Source: Dyella silvatica (GTDB taxonomy: Bacteria; Pseudomonadota; Gammaproteobacteria; Xanthomonadales; Rhodanobacteraceae). Taken from it: a DNA stretch of 61,464 nucleotides. The translations under genes were made by a program, and so were the position numbers. This document shows positions 18,830 through 30,900 of the stretch, in pieces. The stretch spans positions 1 to 61,464 of the forward strand of contig NZ_JAPDPE010000015.1 of assembly GCF_026283955.1 (NCBI RefSeq), in the 5' to 3' direction. Below the pieces are notes generated by a model, which made no database searches, had not been told where the DNA came from, and was given only the letters and a program-made list of their open reading frames with translations. Positions within the stretch are counted from its first letter, which is position 1. Each line of letters opens with the position of its first letter.

Positions 18830-18868
18830 GAACCCGATGATTTGCTCTTCGGTAAATCGCTTCTTCAC
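18830..18868 (-). mobile_element. IS3-family transposase orfA remnant
   Basis: On the minus strand, thirteen codons read VKKRFTEEQIIGF, the highly conserved N-terminus of IS3-family (IS407-like) OrfA proteins. The reading frame then diverges, so only the tip of the element remains. It lies 42 bases after the attC site. Confidence 0.7.
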
Positions 18869-19106
18869 TTCCAATCTCCATCGGCTGAGAGATTGGACTC
18901 CAAATAGCGGCGCAACTCAAAACCGGGAGGACGTCGGCGCTGACGACAGTCGCTGATGCGCGTCGCAGATTAGAGAGGGTTATCTGGGGTATGGCAAAGG
19001 CCGTCTCGACCCAATACACGTTTTCCGTTGGCTCTCTACGTCTTTGCGTATCGCCGCGGGTGGTTTTTTTACTTCAGCTGGCATGTAACCCGATCTAAAT
19101 CACTAT

Positions 19107-19535
19107 TTAGACGCGCGTGTGTTCGATCCCATATCGCATTGCGTCTGCGAGAATATCAATGTCTATATTTTTTAGTGTTCGGAACTTGATACAGTACCCA
19201 GTCACTTTTGCCTGGCCGATATTTTTCCCATATTTCTCGGCTAAGTACTTTTTGTCTTTTATGCCCATAATGTAGACAGAGATGCCAGTTGTGTTTGCAC
19301 TGATGCCAATCTGATAAAACTCTCTGGTTTTTTCATCGGCATACTTTATAGTCTGCGCCCCGTAACCTATATTTGGATTAGAAACAACCTGGCCATTTTC
19401 ATCTTTGCCATCGAGAAACCATAATTTACAGGCAGGCATGATTCCAAGAATGATGTCATGCAGATCTTGCATATCACTTCGCCTTGGCTCTGGCTGAGCT
19501 GCGATATAGTCCTTGATTTGGCTGCGTACGTTCAT
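19107..19535 (-). CDS. DUF1801 (YdhG-like) domain protein
   Basis: 142 residues. The pattern of an N-terminal helix pair followed by KLWFLDGK, IGYGAQTIKYADEKTREFYQIG and a C-terminal region is that of DUF1801 proteins, small alpha/beta proteins of unknown role. Clearly lower GC than its neighbours, and next to cassette and IS debris, so probably horizontally acquired. Transcribed alone. Confidence 0.7.
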   Translation of the reverse strand: MNVRSQIKDYIAAQPEPRRSDMQDLHDIILGIMPACKLWFLDGKDENGQVVSNPNIGYGAQTIKYADEKTREFYQIGISANTTGISVYIMGIKDKKYLAEKYGKNIGQAKVTGYCIKFRTLKNIDIDILADAMRYGIEHTRV

Positions 19536-19916
19536 GCGAGAATCTCTGCCTGGTCATCTGTCCGAAGAATTCGAACATCCAAGAGGGTACTCCAATTAAG
19601 GGAGAGGCATTTTCACTGGCAGTTTAATTAGTCACCTGGGCTACTCCCGAGATTACGGCACTTCCAGCCGATAATTTCCGCCAAGGGGCTGGCTATGGGA
19701 AAGAGATCGCTCCGCATAACTTCAAAACGACGTTTAAGAGTACGAAGCGATTAGGGAGCGTTATCGGGGGTGGCTGATTCCTTACCTGAGCCGGGATAAG
19801 CCGGCGGCATCGCGAAGGCGGTGGCATCCATATCCGGTGCAGACGTTGGATATCCAACGAGATAGTACGCATGGATCGCATTCGCCGTTCTGACGGCTCG
19901 GCAATGCCGAGCATTG
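19536..19916. other. Intergenic, degenerate repeat, no gene seen
   Basis: Contains the diverged repeat copy at 19747-19773 (GCGATTAGGGAGCG, then TTATCGGGGGTGG). Short frames here have no coding character. Confidence 0.5.
19747..19773 (+). repeat. Dispersed repeat, diverged copy
   Basis: Shares GCGATTAG and GTTATCGGGGGTGG with the copies at 17980 and 24434, differing in the centre. Confidence 0.6.
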
Positions 19917-20843
19917 CTATTGGCTCGCTAGCGCGCGTTGGATGTCGACATCCCAGATGGCCGGCTGGCCGAGACGCTGACCAATGAGCTGAGCAAGGGC
20001 ATGAATCTTGGGAGATCCCCGACGAGACGCTTTGTAGACAGCAGAAATCACACTGCCTGTAGGCACATACGGCGAAAGGATGGAGATCAGGCGCCCGTCA
20101 ATCAATGCATCTGCCACCTGAAACGTCGGCATGATGGCGATTCCCAGGCCGGCCAGCAGCGCGTCCTCGAGCTGATAGCCGCTGTTGGTGCGCAGGCGGC
20201 GACGTATGGCGAACCGCTGTAAGACACCATCCACGGGCAGGCTCCAGTGCATGCCTGGCTGGCGGAAGCTGTACATCAATCCCTGGTGCGCGTTGAGCTC
20301 GCGAGGATGAAGGGGCGTGCCGTTTTGCGCTAGATACGCTGGGCTGGCACAGATGACATGGCGGTTCTCCGTGATGGTTTTCGCCACCAGGGTGGAATCC
20401 TGCACGACCCCCATACGAATGGCTAAATCGTAGTTCTCATCCATCATGTTGACGTAATCGTCGCTGCCTTCAACGTCGAGGCGGATATCAGGGTAGGTCG
20501 CGGCGAACTCCGTGAGAATGGATGCCAGGTACCGCTGGCCAAAGACAATCGGCGTCGCGATACGCAATGGGCCACTGAAGCCATCGTGGGCGGCCTCGAG
20601 CGTTTCCTCTGCTATCTGCACTTCGTCCAGGATGCGGACCGCACTGTCGTAAAAGCGTTGGCCGGCGTCGGTCACCTTCAAACGCGTACCCCGCTCGATC
20701 AAAGGCGCCCGGAGGCGAGTCTCCAGGCCGTGGATGCGCTCGCTGACCACCGATTTGGCCGTACCCAGACGTTTGGCGGCCTCCGTCAGGCTTCCTGCAT
20801 CGACGACCGCGATAAACGTACTCATCTCTAGAAATTTATTCAT
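19917..20843 (-). CDS. LysR-family transcriptional regulator
   Basis: 308 residues, the usual length. An N-terminal winged helix-turn-helix (residues 1-60: FIAVVDAGSLTEAAKRLGTA, then SERIHGLETRL) is followed by a substrate-binding domain (from about 90: GPLRIATPIVFGQRYL, ending LLAGLGIAIMP). It is divergent from the GMC oxidoreductase/aldehyde dehydrogenase pair, the standard arrangement for a LysR activator of its neighbours. A candidate binding palindrome is at 20900-20914. Confidence 0.95.
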   Translation of the reverse strand: MNKFLEMSTFIAVVDAGSLTEAAKRLGTAKSVVSERIHGLETRLRAPLIERGTRLKVTDAGQRFYDSAVRILDEVQIAEETLEAAHDGFSGPLRIATPIVFGQRYLASILTEFAATYPDIRLDVEGSDDYVNMMDENYDLAIRMGVVQDSTLVAKTITENRHVICASPAYLAQNGTPLHPRELNAHQGLMYSFRQPGMHWSLPVDGVLQRFAIRRRLRTNSGYQLEDALLAGLGIAIMPTFQVADALIDGRLISILSPYVPTGSVISAVYKASRRGSPKIHALAQLIGQRLGQPAIWDVDIQRALASQ

Positions 20844-20899
20844 CGGTGCTCTTCATCGGCCTTCGACTCGGCGGTCAGTCAATAGTGTGCTGCTTTGCG

Positions 20900-20914
20900 T
20901 TCGGATTCGCCGAA
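20900..20914. promoter_or_regulatory. Candidate LysR box
   Basis: Perfect inverted repeat TTCGG-N5-CCGAA, containing a T-N11-A core, in the divergent intergenic region between the LysR gene and the GMC oxidoreductase gene. Confidence 0.5.
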
Positions 20915-21005
20915 CAGCGGTGTCGTGCATCTCTGGCTATGCCCGCCTCGACGCGGTTCTTAGATTGGCAACACAGCGCAGCCGCGCTTTTCGATGGAGG
21001 ACACT

Positions 21006-22667
21006 ATGAAAAACGCAGACGAACATTTTGACGGCTCCCGTCGCCGTATGCTTGGCCAAACGCTCGCACTTTCGGCGGCCGCGGTCGCTGCGGGTATCGG
21101 CCTTCCGGGCCATGCGAATGCAACGTCCTTGAAAAAGGCCCGAGGCAATGCACCTGGCGGGTCCAGTCGCGACTACGATGTCATTGTCGTGGGCGCCGGT
21201 TCCGCCGGTGCGGTTTTGGCGGCACGTTTGAGCGAAGACCCCGATCGTCGTGTGTTGCTGCTTGAGGCCGGCAATAACTATGCCCCGAATGCTTATCCGG
21301 ATTTGGTGAGTAAGTCGGACCTGGTGGGTGCCAACCTGGATCCAAGGTTTGAGTGGGGGTACAAGAGCGAACCTTCGTACGTCGGCCACCCGATCCATGC
21401 GATCCGTGGCAAGGTTGTCGGCGGTAGCTCCGCTATCAATGGCGCGGTGGCTGTACGTGCGCGGCCCGAAGACTTCAGGCGCTGGAATCTACCTGGCTGG
21501 GGTTACAGCGACCTCTTGCCTGATTTCAAGCGCCTCGAGAGTCGCACCGGGGGTGCGGATGCCATTCATGGCCGCAGCGGACCATTCCCGGTTCATCAGC
21601 TGATACGTAGTGATGTCACGCCATTACAACGCGCATTCATGGATGCGACGGTTGCCAATGGCTACAAGACCATCGCAGATTTCGACGGCGCAGACGCTAA
21701 CGGCGTTGGCCCATATCCCATGAACATAGTCAACGGCGTGCGCGTCAATACTGGCATGGCGTACCTCACGGATGCCGTTCGCTCCCGCAGAAATCTCACC
21801 ATCCATTCCGACGGCTTGGTGGATCGCGTGATGTTTGAAGGCAAACGCGCCGTCGCTGTGCGCCTGGCCAACGGGCAGATCGTTTATGGAAGCCACATCG
21901 TGCTTTCCGCCGGCGTTTTCGGCAGCCCGGCCATCCTGATGCGCTCAGGTATCGGTCCTGGGGAACAGTCGCGTCGGCTGGGTGTGCCAGTGAAGGCCGA
22001 TCTCCCGGTAGGCTTGCGCCTTACGGAGCACCCGTTTTACTTCAACGCCTATGCGGTGAAGCCCGAGTTGGCCGGGGCACAATCGCCGGTTATTGGCGCT
22101 AAGCTCTGGACGCGGACATCGACTGCGACGCCGGGTGACCTGGATCTACACATCACGGCCACGCATCTGTTTCCGCACGATCAAAGTCCCACCAAGCTTG
22201 GCTTTGTACTTGCCGTGGCGCTCACTCGGCCCCTGTCCCAAGGCATGTTCTGGATCGACAGCCTCGACCCGGGCGCCATGCCCCGCATCGACTACAACTT
22301 CCTATCGGCGCCGCAAGACCGAGAGCGGCTTCTCGAGGGCGTCAAGCTTGCTCGAAAAATTGGCAAGACGTCGCCTTTCAGCCAGTTCGTCCACAGCGAA
22401 CTCAATCCGGGGCCGCAGGCGGAGACCGATGAGGCCATTCTGGCGTCTATCCGCAACACGCTGGACTCCTACGAGCATGCATCGGCCACCGCACCCATGG
22501 GGCGGGAGAGCGATCCTGGGACCGTCGTAGATCTCTCCGGCCGAGTGCTCGGCCTGGTGGGCCTCAGCGTCATGGATTCCTCGGTCTTCCCGGACGTGCC
22601 GTCTGTCGCCACCAACGTTACGACGATTGCATTCGCCGAGCACTTTGCCGCGGCATTCCGCGCGTAA
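21006..22667 (+). CDS. GMC-family FAD alcohol oxidoreductase, Tat-exported
   Basis: 553 residues. The N-terminal Tat-type signal (SRRRMLGQTLALSAAAVAAG) indicates a folded, FAD-loaded periplasmic enzyme. FAD-binding DVIVVGAGSAGAVLAARLSE, the GMC signature GKVVGGSSAINGAV, and the C-terminal catalytic region with the conserved ASATAPMG and PSVATNVTTIAFAEH blocks. Start chosen at ATG 21006 because GGAGG lies five bases upstream; an in-frame ATG at 20994 overlaps that site. It should oxidise an alcohol to an aldehyde, which the adjacent aldehyde dehydrogenase could take to the acid. The substrate cannot be read from sequence. Confidence 0.92.
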   Translation: MKNADEHFDGSRRRMLGQTLALSAAAVAAGIGLPGHANATSLKKARGNAPGGSSRDYDVIVVGAGSAGAVLAARLSEDPDRRVLLLEAGNNYAPNAYPDLVSKSDLVGANLDPRFEWGYKSEPSYVGHPIHAIRGKVVGGSSAINGAVAVRARPEDFRRWNLPGWGYSDLLPDFKRLESRTGGADAIHGRSGPFPVHQLIRSDVTPLQRAFMDATVANGYKTIADFDGADANGVGPYPMNIVNGVRVNTGMAYLTDAVRSRRNLTIHSDGLVDRVMFEGKRAVAVRLANGQIVYGSHIVLSAGVFGSPAILMRSGIGPGEQSRRLGVPVKADLPVGLRLTEHPFYFNAYAVKPELAGAQSPVIGAKLWTRTSTATPGDLDLHITATHLFPHDQSPTKLGFVLAVALTRPLSQGMFWIDSLDPGAMPRIDYNFLSAPQDRERLLEGVKLARKIGKTSPFSQFVHSELNPGPQAETDEAILASIRNTLDSYEHASATAPMGRESDPGTVVDLSGRVLGLVGLSVMDSSVFPDVPSVATNVTTIAFAEHFAAAFRA

Positions 22668-22746
22668 CTCGCGACCTTCGCACTCGTCGAAAACCCATTA
22701 CCCGGCATGAACCCCCATGCCGGGTCTACATGAGAGGAATGACCCC

Positions 22747-24222
22747 ATGAGTGATACACACTCCTTATTTGCGTCTAAAGATGCCTGGAGCGGACAGATC
22801 TACAGCAATGGCTGGAAAGCTGCCGGCCTGGGACGCGAACCGGTGCTCGACAAAGCGACTGGCCAGGTCATGGGTCAGTCCGGTGTTGCTTCCATGGAAG
22901 ACGTGCACGCGGCAACGGTGGCGGCACGTAAGGCCCAAAAGGCGTGGGCGCGTCTCCCGGCACCGAAGCGCGGCGACATCGTTCGTGAGTTTTCGCGCCT
23001 ACTGCTCGTGCACGGCGACGAGATTGCCGCCGACCTTGTGCGCGAAAGCGGATCCATTCGCGCGAAGGGCCGGTGGGAAGTGCACATGGCAGCCCGTGAG
23101 ATCCTCGAAGGCGCCGCATTGGCCAGCCTGCCGTCTGGAGTGCTCGCTGCGTCGGCGGAAGAGGGGCGTCGTAGCGTGGCACGCCGCATTCCGGTAGGTG
23201 TTGTCGGAATCATTACGCCGTGGAACTCGCCGCTACTGCTGGCTGTGCGCGCGGTCGCCCCCGCGCTCACCATGGGCAACGCCGTCATTCTTAAGCCGGA
23301 CTTGCAGGCTCCTATCGCGGGCGGCTATGCCCTCGCACGCCTACTCGAACTGGCGGGCCTTCCAGACGGACTATTTCATGTGCTGCCGGGAGCGGCGGTT
23401 ACCGGCGATGCGCTAGTTCGCGAGCCCGGCGTGGATATGATTTCGTTTACGGGCTCCACTCGGGTTGGCAAACAGATCGGTTCGATTGCGGGTGGCCTGT
23501 TAAAGCGCGTGTCGCTTGAGCTCGGCGGCAACAATCCTTTGATCGTTCTGGAGGACGCTGACGTCGAGCGCGCGGCGAGTGCCGCCGCTTGGGGTTCCTT
23601 CTTTCATCAGGGCCAGATCTGCCTGACGACCGGGCGTCACCTTGTGCATGAAAGCATCGCGGAAGCGTACGTGCTGGCGCTTGTTCGCCATGCCAAGCAG
23701 CTTGTGGTGGGCAATCCCTCTGATGCCGAAACTCAGATCGGTCCTGTCGTGAATGAGCGCCAAGCAACGAGCGTGGACCGCATCGTTAGCGAAACGCTGG
23801 CCAAGGGCGCCACCCTTCATGCAGGCGGTTCGCGCGAAGGCCTGTTTTTTACCCCGACGGTGATTAGTGGCGTCGAACCAGGCATGCCTGCGTTTGATGA
23901 GGAAATTTTCGGTCCGGTCGCTGCGATTACCGTCTTCAAGACCGACGAAGAGGCCGCCGCGCTGGCTAACCGTAGCGAGTACGGGCTCTGCGCTGCGGTC
24001 ATTTCCCCGAATCTCGCTCGCGCGCAAGCCATCGCGGACGAACTTCATAGCGGCGTGATCCATATCAATGACCAGACCGTGCTGCACGAGGTCTACGGCC
24101 CGATTGGTGGCGTAGGCGACTCAGGCAATGGTTTCAACCACAGCACACTGACCAACGCCGATCAATTCTCTGAGTGGCAGTGGATCACCACACGCTCCGT
24201 CGTTCCCGACTACCCGTTCTGA
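22747..24222 (+). CDS. NAD(P)-dependent aldehyde dehydrogenase
   Basis: 491 residues, the standard ALDH length. N-terminal VGIITPWNSP and AVILKPD (cofactor binding), FTGSTRVGKQIG, catalytic Glu in LELGGNN, catalytic Cys in GQICLTTGR, and EEIFGPVAAI. The style resembles benzaldehyde/vanillin dehydrogenases, but the substrate is not certain. Start ATG 22747 follows GAGAGG; 79 bases separate it from the GMC gene, so the two are probably one operon under the LysR regulator. A strong hairpin (24232-24261) follows the stop. Confidence 0.93.
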   Translation: MSDTHSLFASKDAWSGQIYSNGWKAAGLGREPVLDKATGQVMGQSGVASMEDVHAATVAARKAQKAWARLPAPKRGDIVREFSRLLLVHGDEIAADLVRESGSIRAKGRWEVHMAAREILEGAALASLPSGVLAASAEEGRRSVARRIPVGVVGIITPWNSPLLLAVRAVAPALTMGNAVILKPDLQAPIAGGYALARLLELAGLPDGLFHVLPGAAVTGDALVREPGVDMISFTGSTRVGKQIGSIAGGLLKRVSLELGGNNPLIVLEDADVERAASAAAWGSFFHQGQICLTTGRHLVHESIAEAYVLALVRHAKQLVVGNPSDAETQIGPVVNERQATSVDRIVSETLAKGATLHAGGSREGLFFTPTVISGVEPGMPAFDEEIFGPVAAITVFKTDEEAAALANRSEYGLCAAVISPNLARAQAIADELHSGVIHINDQTVLHEVYGPIGGVGDSGNGFNHSTLTNADQFSEWQWITTRSVVPDYPF

Positions 24223-24231
24223 TCCATCGCC

Positions 24232-24261
24232 GTCTCCCGGGACCGCCCCGACCCGGGAGAC
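24232..24261 (+). terminator. Strong hairpin after the aldehyde dehydrogenase
   Basis: Perfect 10-bp stem GTCTCCCGGG / CCCGGGAGAC with a 10-base loop, directly downstream of the ALDH stop. No T-run follows, so it is terminator-like rather than canonical. Confidence 0.55.
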
Positions 24262-24433
24262 ATGAAGGACTAGTATGACCAACAATCCAGGGCCGATCCC
24301 GAAAGGGGCCTTCCGAGTCTGGCACGCCCCCTGGCAATAAGGAGATGAGGCGAAGAGAACGCGCCTGCCGATGGGCGCGCTTCACTCTTGGCGTGACGAT
24401 AGCCATGCTGGCTTGCGGTGCGGGCATCAGGGT

Positions 24434-24461
24434 AGGGCGATTAGCCCGTGTTATCGGGGGT
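24434..24461 (+). repeat. Dispersed repeat, copy 2, at the left edge of the imported block
   Basis: Identical over 28 bases to 17980-18007, same orientation. Base composition changes abruptly within about 20 bases to its right, where the truncated EamA gene begins, so this copy marks the junction of native and imported DNA. Confidence 0.85.
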
Positions 24462-24475
24462 ATGCAGAGTCGGTG

Positions 24476-24947
24476 CCAATGAATCGATCGATCTGCGCTC
24501 GCGTCGCCGTGCACGGTCGGCACGATCACGATCACGAGGTCGGCGAAGCCGAGCACGAAGCCGAGCACGCCGAGGCTCGCCGGCCGCTCGCCGTCCGGGA
24601 GCAACGCGGCGCCGATCGTGATCCAGAACGGCACGGCCGCGGTGAGCAACGCGACGAGGCCGGACGCGATGCGGTCGGAGGCGATCATCGACAGCGCGCT
24701 GCCGCCGACGAACGACGAACAGCAGGCTGCCCGAGATCGCGAGATCGAGCCAAGTCTGGCGTGGCGCGAACCCGCCGCCGCGCGCGCGACCACGCGAGCA
24801 GAATCGCGCCGGCGAACGCCATGCGCGCGCCGCTGGTCAAAAACGCCGTGAGCCCGCCGTGCATGGCGACGCGCTGGCCGAGGAACACCGAGCCACCAAC
24901 GAGGTACATCGCGGCGAACGCGAGGATGATCTGGACGCGGGACGGCG

Positions 24948-24951
<4 letters not shown>
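24476..24951 (-). pseudogene. EamA/DMT-family transporter, truncated and frameshifted
   Basis: The start GTG at 24951 overlaps the acyl-CoA dehydrogenase stop (GTGA), so this was the next gene of the operon. The first 55 or so codons read IILAFAAMYLVGGSVFLGQR, then TSGARMAFAGAILLAWSR, a typical EamA N-terminus. The protein continues in a second frame (PRQTWLDLAISGSLLFVV) and then a third (ASDRIASGLVALLTAAVPFW, then PDGERPASLGVLGFVLGFA), so two frame changes occur within about 70 bases. All similarity ends near 24476, after roughly 110-120 of the usual 300 residues, next to the repeat at 24434. Probably the operon's exporter in its original host; here it is dead. Confidence 0.8.
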
Positions 24952-26111
<1,160 letters not shown>

Positions 26112-26115
26112 GTAT

Positions 26116-27749
<1,634 letters not shown>

Positions 27750-27753
<4 letters not shown>

Positions 27754-27995
27754 GTCGGGGCGGCTCCTGCGTCGCGCTCGCGGATCAGCTGATCGCAGTG
27801 CGCGGTGACTTGCTCGAGAGTGTTGAACATCTCCGCGATCTCGATCTGCACGCCGAGATCGCTGGCGATCCGGTTGGCGGCATGGACCGCGCGGATCGAA
27901 TCACCGCCCAGGCTGATGAAGTCGTCGCTTGGCTCGATGGTGGGGACGTTGAGGATCTGCATCCAGTACTTGGCGATCGTGTCCTGCGTGGTCAT
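27750..27995 (-). CDS. Free-standing acyl/peptidyl carrier protein
   Basis: 81 residues, one carrier domain with the phosphopantetheine site LGGDSIRAV at about residue 33. ATGA overlap with the NRPS stop upstream and with the ligase start downstream. It probably holds the starter unit made by the ligase and acyl-CoA dehydrogenase and offers it to the first C domain of the NRPS. Confidence 0.92.
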
Positions 27996-30900
27996 GGCGC
28001 GGTGCTCCGGGTCCGAGTGTCGATGAGGGTGCGGATCCTCGCGCCGAGCGTGGTGACGTGCGGCGGCGCGATCATCGACAGATGATCTCCGCCGGCGACT
28101 TCGACGTGTAAGGCGCCGCGGTCGCGCCACGCGTGATCGAGATGGGAGGTCGGGCTGCCCGGGAGCGCGTCGGCGGCCGAGAAGAAGTCGATCGCGCCGC
28201 CCCACACCGGCGCGGTGTACGCGCGCAGGGCGCGGATGTTGTTCTCCCACACCGCGACGTGGCGACGGCCGTGCGCGAGGCTGGTGAACGGCAGGGCGAC
28301 GCCGGCGGCGTGCGCGGTGTCGAGCGTGATCTGGAGTTGCTCGTCGAGCGGGCGGCCGCGCAAGGCGTCGGCGGCGAGCCAGCGCCGGGTCTCGAGGTGG
28401 AACACGAGCAGGTCGGCGGAATCGAGCTCGATAACGGGGAGCGCGCCGGGGCCGGGCGAGTCGAGGAGGGCACACAGGGCGACGGAGTCGCCGGCGGCGG
28501 TGAGCTGACGCGCCATCTCGTACGCAACCGTGCCGCCGAATGACGCGCCGACGAGGAGGAACGGGCCGCCGGGGTGGACGCTGCGCGCGAGCGCGAGGTA
28601 GTGGCTGGCCATCGCTTCGATCGAGGCGTGCGGCGGCTCGTCACTGTCGAGGCCGCGCGCGTTGAAGCCGTACATCGCGCGCTCGCCATCGATCGCGCGT
28701 GCGAGGTCGCGGTAGGTGAGCGCGCTGCCGCCGCCGCCGTGGATGAAGTAGATGGGTGACTTGGGGCCAGCTTGCAGGCGGATCAGGCAGCTCGCGGCGG
28801 TGTCGTCGGCGAGCCGGGCGGCGAGCTCGCTCACGCTCGCGGCCTCGGCGAGCGACTTGAGCGCTACCGGCCGGCCGAGCACGGCCTCGAGCCGCGACCG
28901 CAGTGCGACGAGGAGGAGCGAGCTGCCGCCGAGCGCGAAGAAGTTGTCGTGCGCGCCGACCCGATCGACGCCGAGCACTTCGGCCCAGATCCGCGCGATC
29001 GCCTGCGCGAGCTCGCCGTCGGGCGCGACGTAGCCACCGCCGCGCTCGTCGCGGTTCGCCGACGGCGCGGGCAGGGCGGCGCGATCGATCTTGCCGTTCG
29101 GCGTCACCGGCATGTGGTCGAGGGCGACGATCGCGCTCGGCAGCATGTAGCGCGGGAGGACGGCGGCGAGCCGATCGCGGAGGTGATCGACATCGACGGG
29201 TGGGGCGACGTACGCGACGAGGCGCGGATCGCCGGTGTCGTGGCGCACCATCGCGATCGCCGCGGTGACATCGGGGTGGGCGAGCAGCTCGGCCTCGAGC
29301 TCGCCGAGCTCGATCCGGAACCCGCGCAGCTTGACCTGGTGATCGGCGCGGCCGTGAAACTCGATCGTACCGTCGGCGCGCCACGCCGCGAGGTCGCCGG
29401 TCTTGTACAGGCGCTCACCGGGCGCGAGCGGATCGTCGACGAAGCGCTCGGCGGTGAGCTCGGGGCGATTCCAGTAGCCGCGCGCGACGCCGGGGCCGCC
29501 GATGAAGATCTCGCCGCGCACGCCGATCGGCGCCGGCTGGCGCGCGCGATCGAGGATCCGGATCGTGGTGTTGGCGACCGGGCGGCCGATCGGGATCGAC
29601 GTCGCGCCGGGCTCGACGGCGCGCACGGGGTGCCAGGTCGCGAGCGTGGTGGCCTCGGTCGGCCCGTAGACGTGGAGCAGGCGGCGCGGCCCGACGGCGA
29701 GCACGCGGCGCACCGCGGCGACGTCGCACACCTCGCCGCCGAACAAAAGGTGATCGACGGTGCGGAACGCGTCGGGCGCGAGTGCGGCGAGCTGATGAAA
29801 GAGGGCGGTGGTGATGAGCAGCACGGTGAGCCCGCTCGCGACGATCTCGCGCGTGAACAGCTCGGGCGACAGCACGACGTCGGGCGCGAGGCCGTGCAGG
29901 CGCGCGCCGTTGAGCAGGGCGCCCCAGATCTCGAACGTCGCGGCGTCGAACGACGTGTTCGAGACGTGGCCGACGACGTCGCGCGCGGTGAGCTGGAGGT
30001 AGTCGGTGGCGAGCACGAGACGGGCGATCGCGCGCTGCTCGATGCACGTGCCCTTGGGCCGGCCGGTCGATCCCGACGTGTACATCACGTGCGCGAGGTC
30101 GCGGTTGGTCGTGGTGATCGGCGGGTTGGCGCTGGAATGCGCGGTGAGGTCGGCGGCGGTGAGCCAGTCGCGGCTGATCACGACCTTCGCGCGCACGTCG
30201 TCGGTCATGTACGCGAGGCGCTCGGCGGGGTAGGCCGGATCGAGCGGCACGTACGCCGCGCCGGCCTTGATCGTGGCGAGCACGGCGACGATGAAGTCGA
30301 CCGAGCGGCCGAGGCACACGCCGACGCGATCCTCGCGGGTCACACCGAGCGAGATCAGGTGGTGGGCGAGCTGGTTGGCGCGCGCGTTGAGCGCGGCGTA
30401 AGTGAGCTCGGTGTTGGCGAACGTGAGGGCGAGTGCGTCCGGTGTGCGGACGACCTGGGCTTCGAACAGGGCGTGGAGGGAGAGATCGTCGGGGAACGGC
30501 GAGATCGCCTCGCCGAACGCGCGCAGGGTGGCGTGCTCGCGGGCGTCGATCATTGGGGTTTGATCGAGCGCGCGATCGGGGTCGGCGATCAGTTGGCCGA
30601 GCAAGATCTCGAAGTGCGCGGCCATGCGCTCGATCGTCGGGCGATCGAACAAGTCGGTGTTGTACTCCCACGTGGTCGCGAGGCCGTCGTCGGTGAGGTG
30701 GGCGAACAGGGTCAGCTCGAACTTCGCCATCCCGGGGTGGACGTCGAGCGGGCGCGCGGTGAGCCCGGGCACGCCGAGGTCGGCGGCCTGCGCGGTCTTG
30801 ACCGCGAACATGACCTGGAAGATCGGCGTGGTGCGCGGATCGCGATCGGGCTTGAGCGCGTCGACGACGCGATCGAACGGCAGGGTCTGGTGCGCGTACG

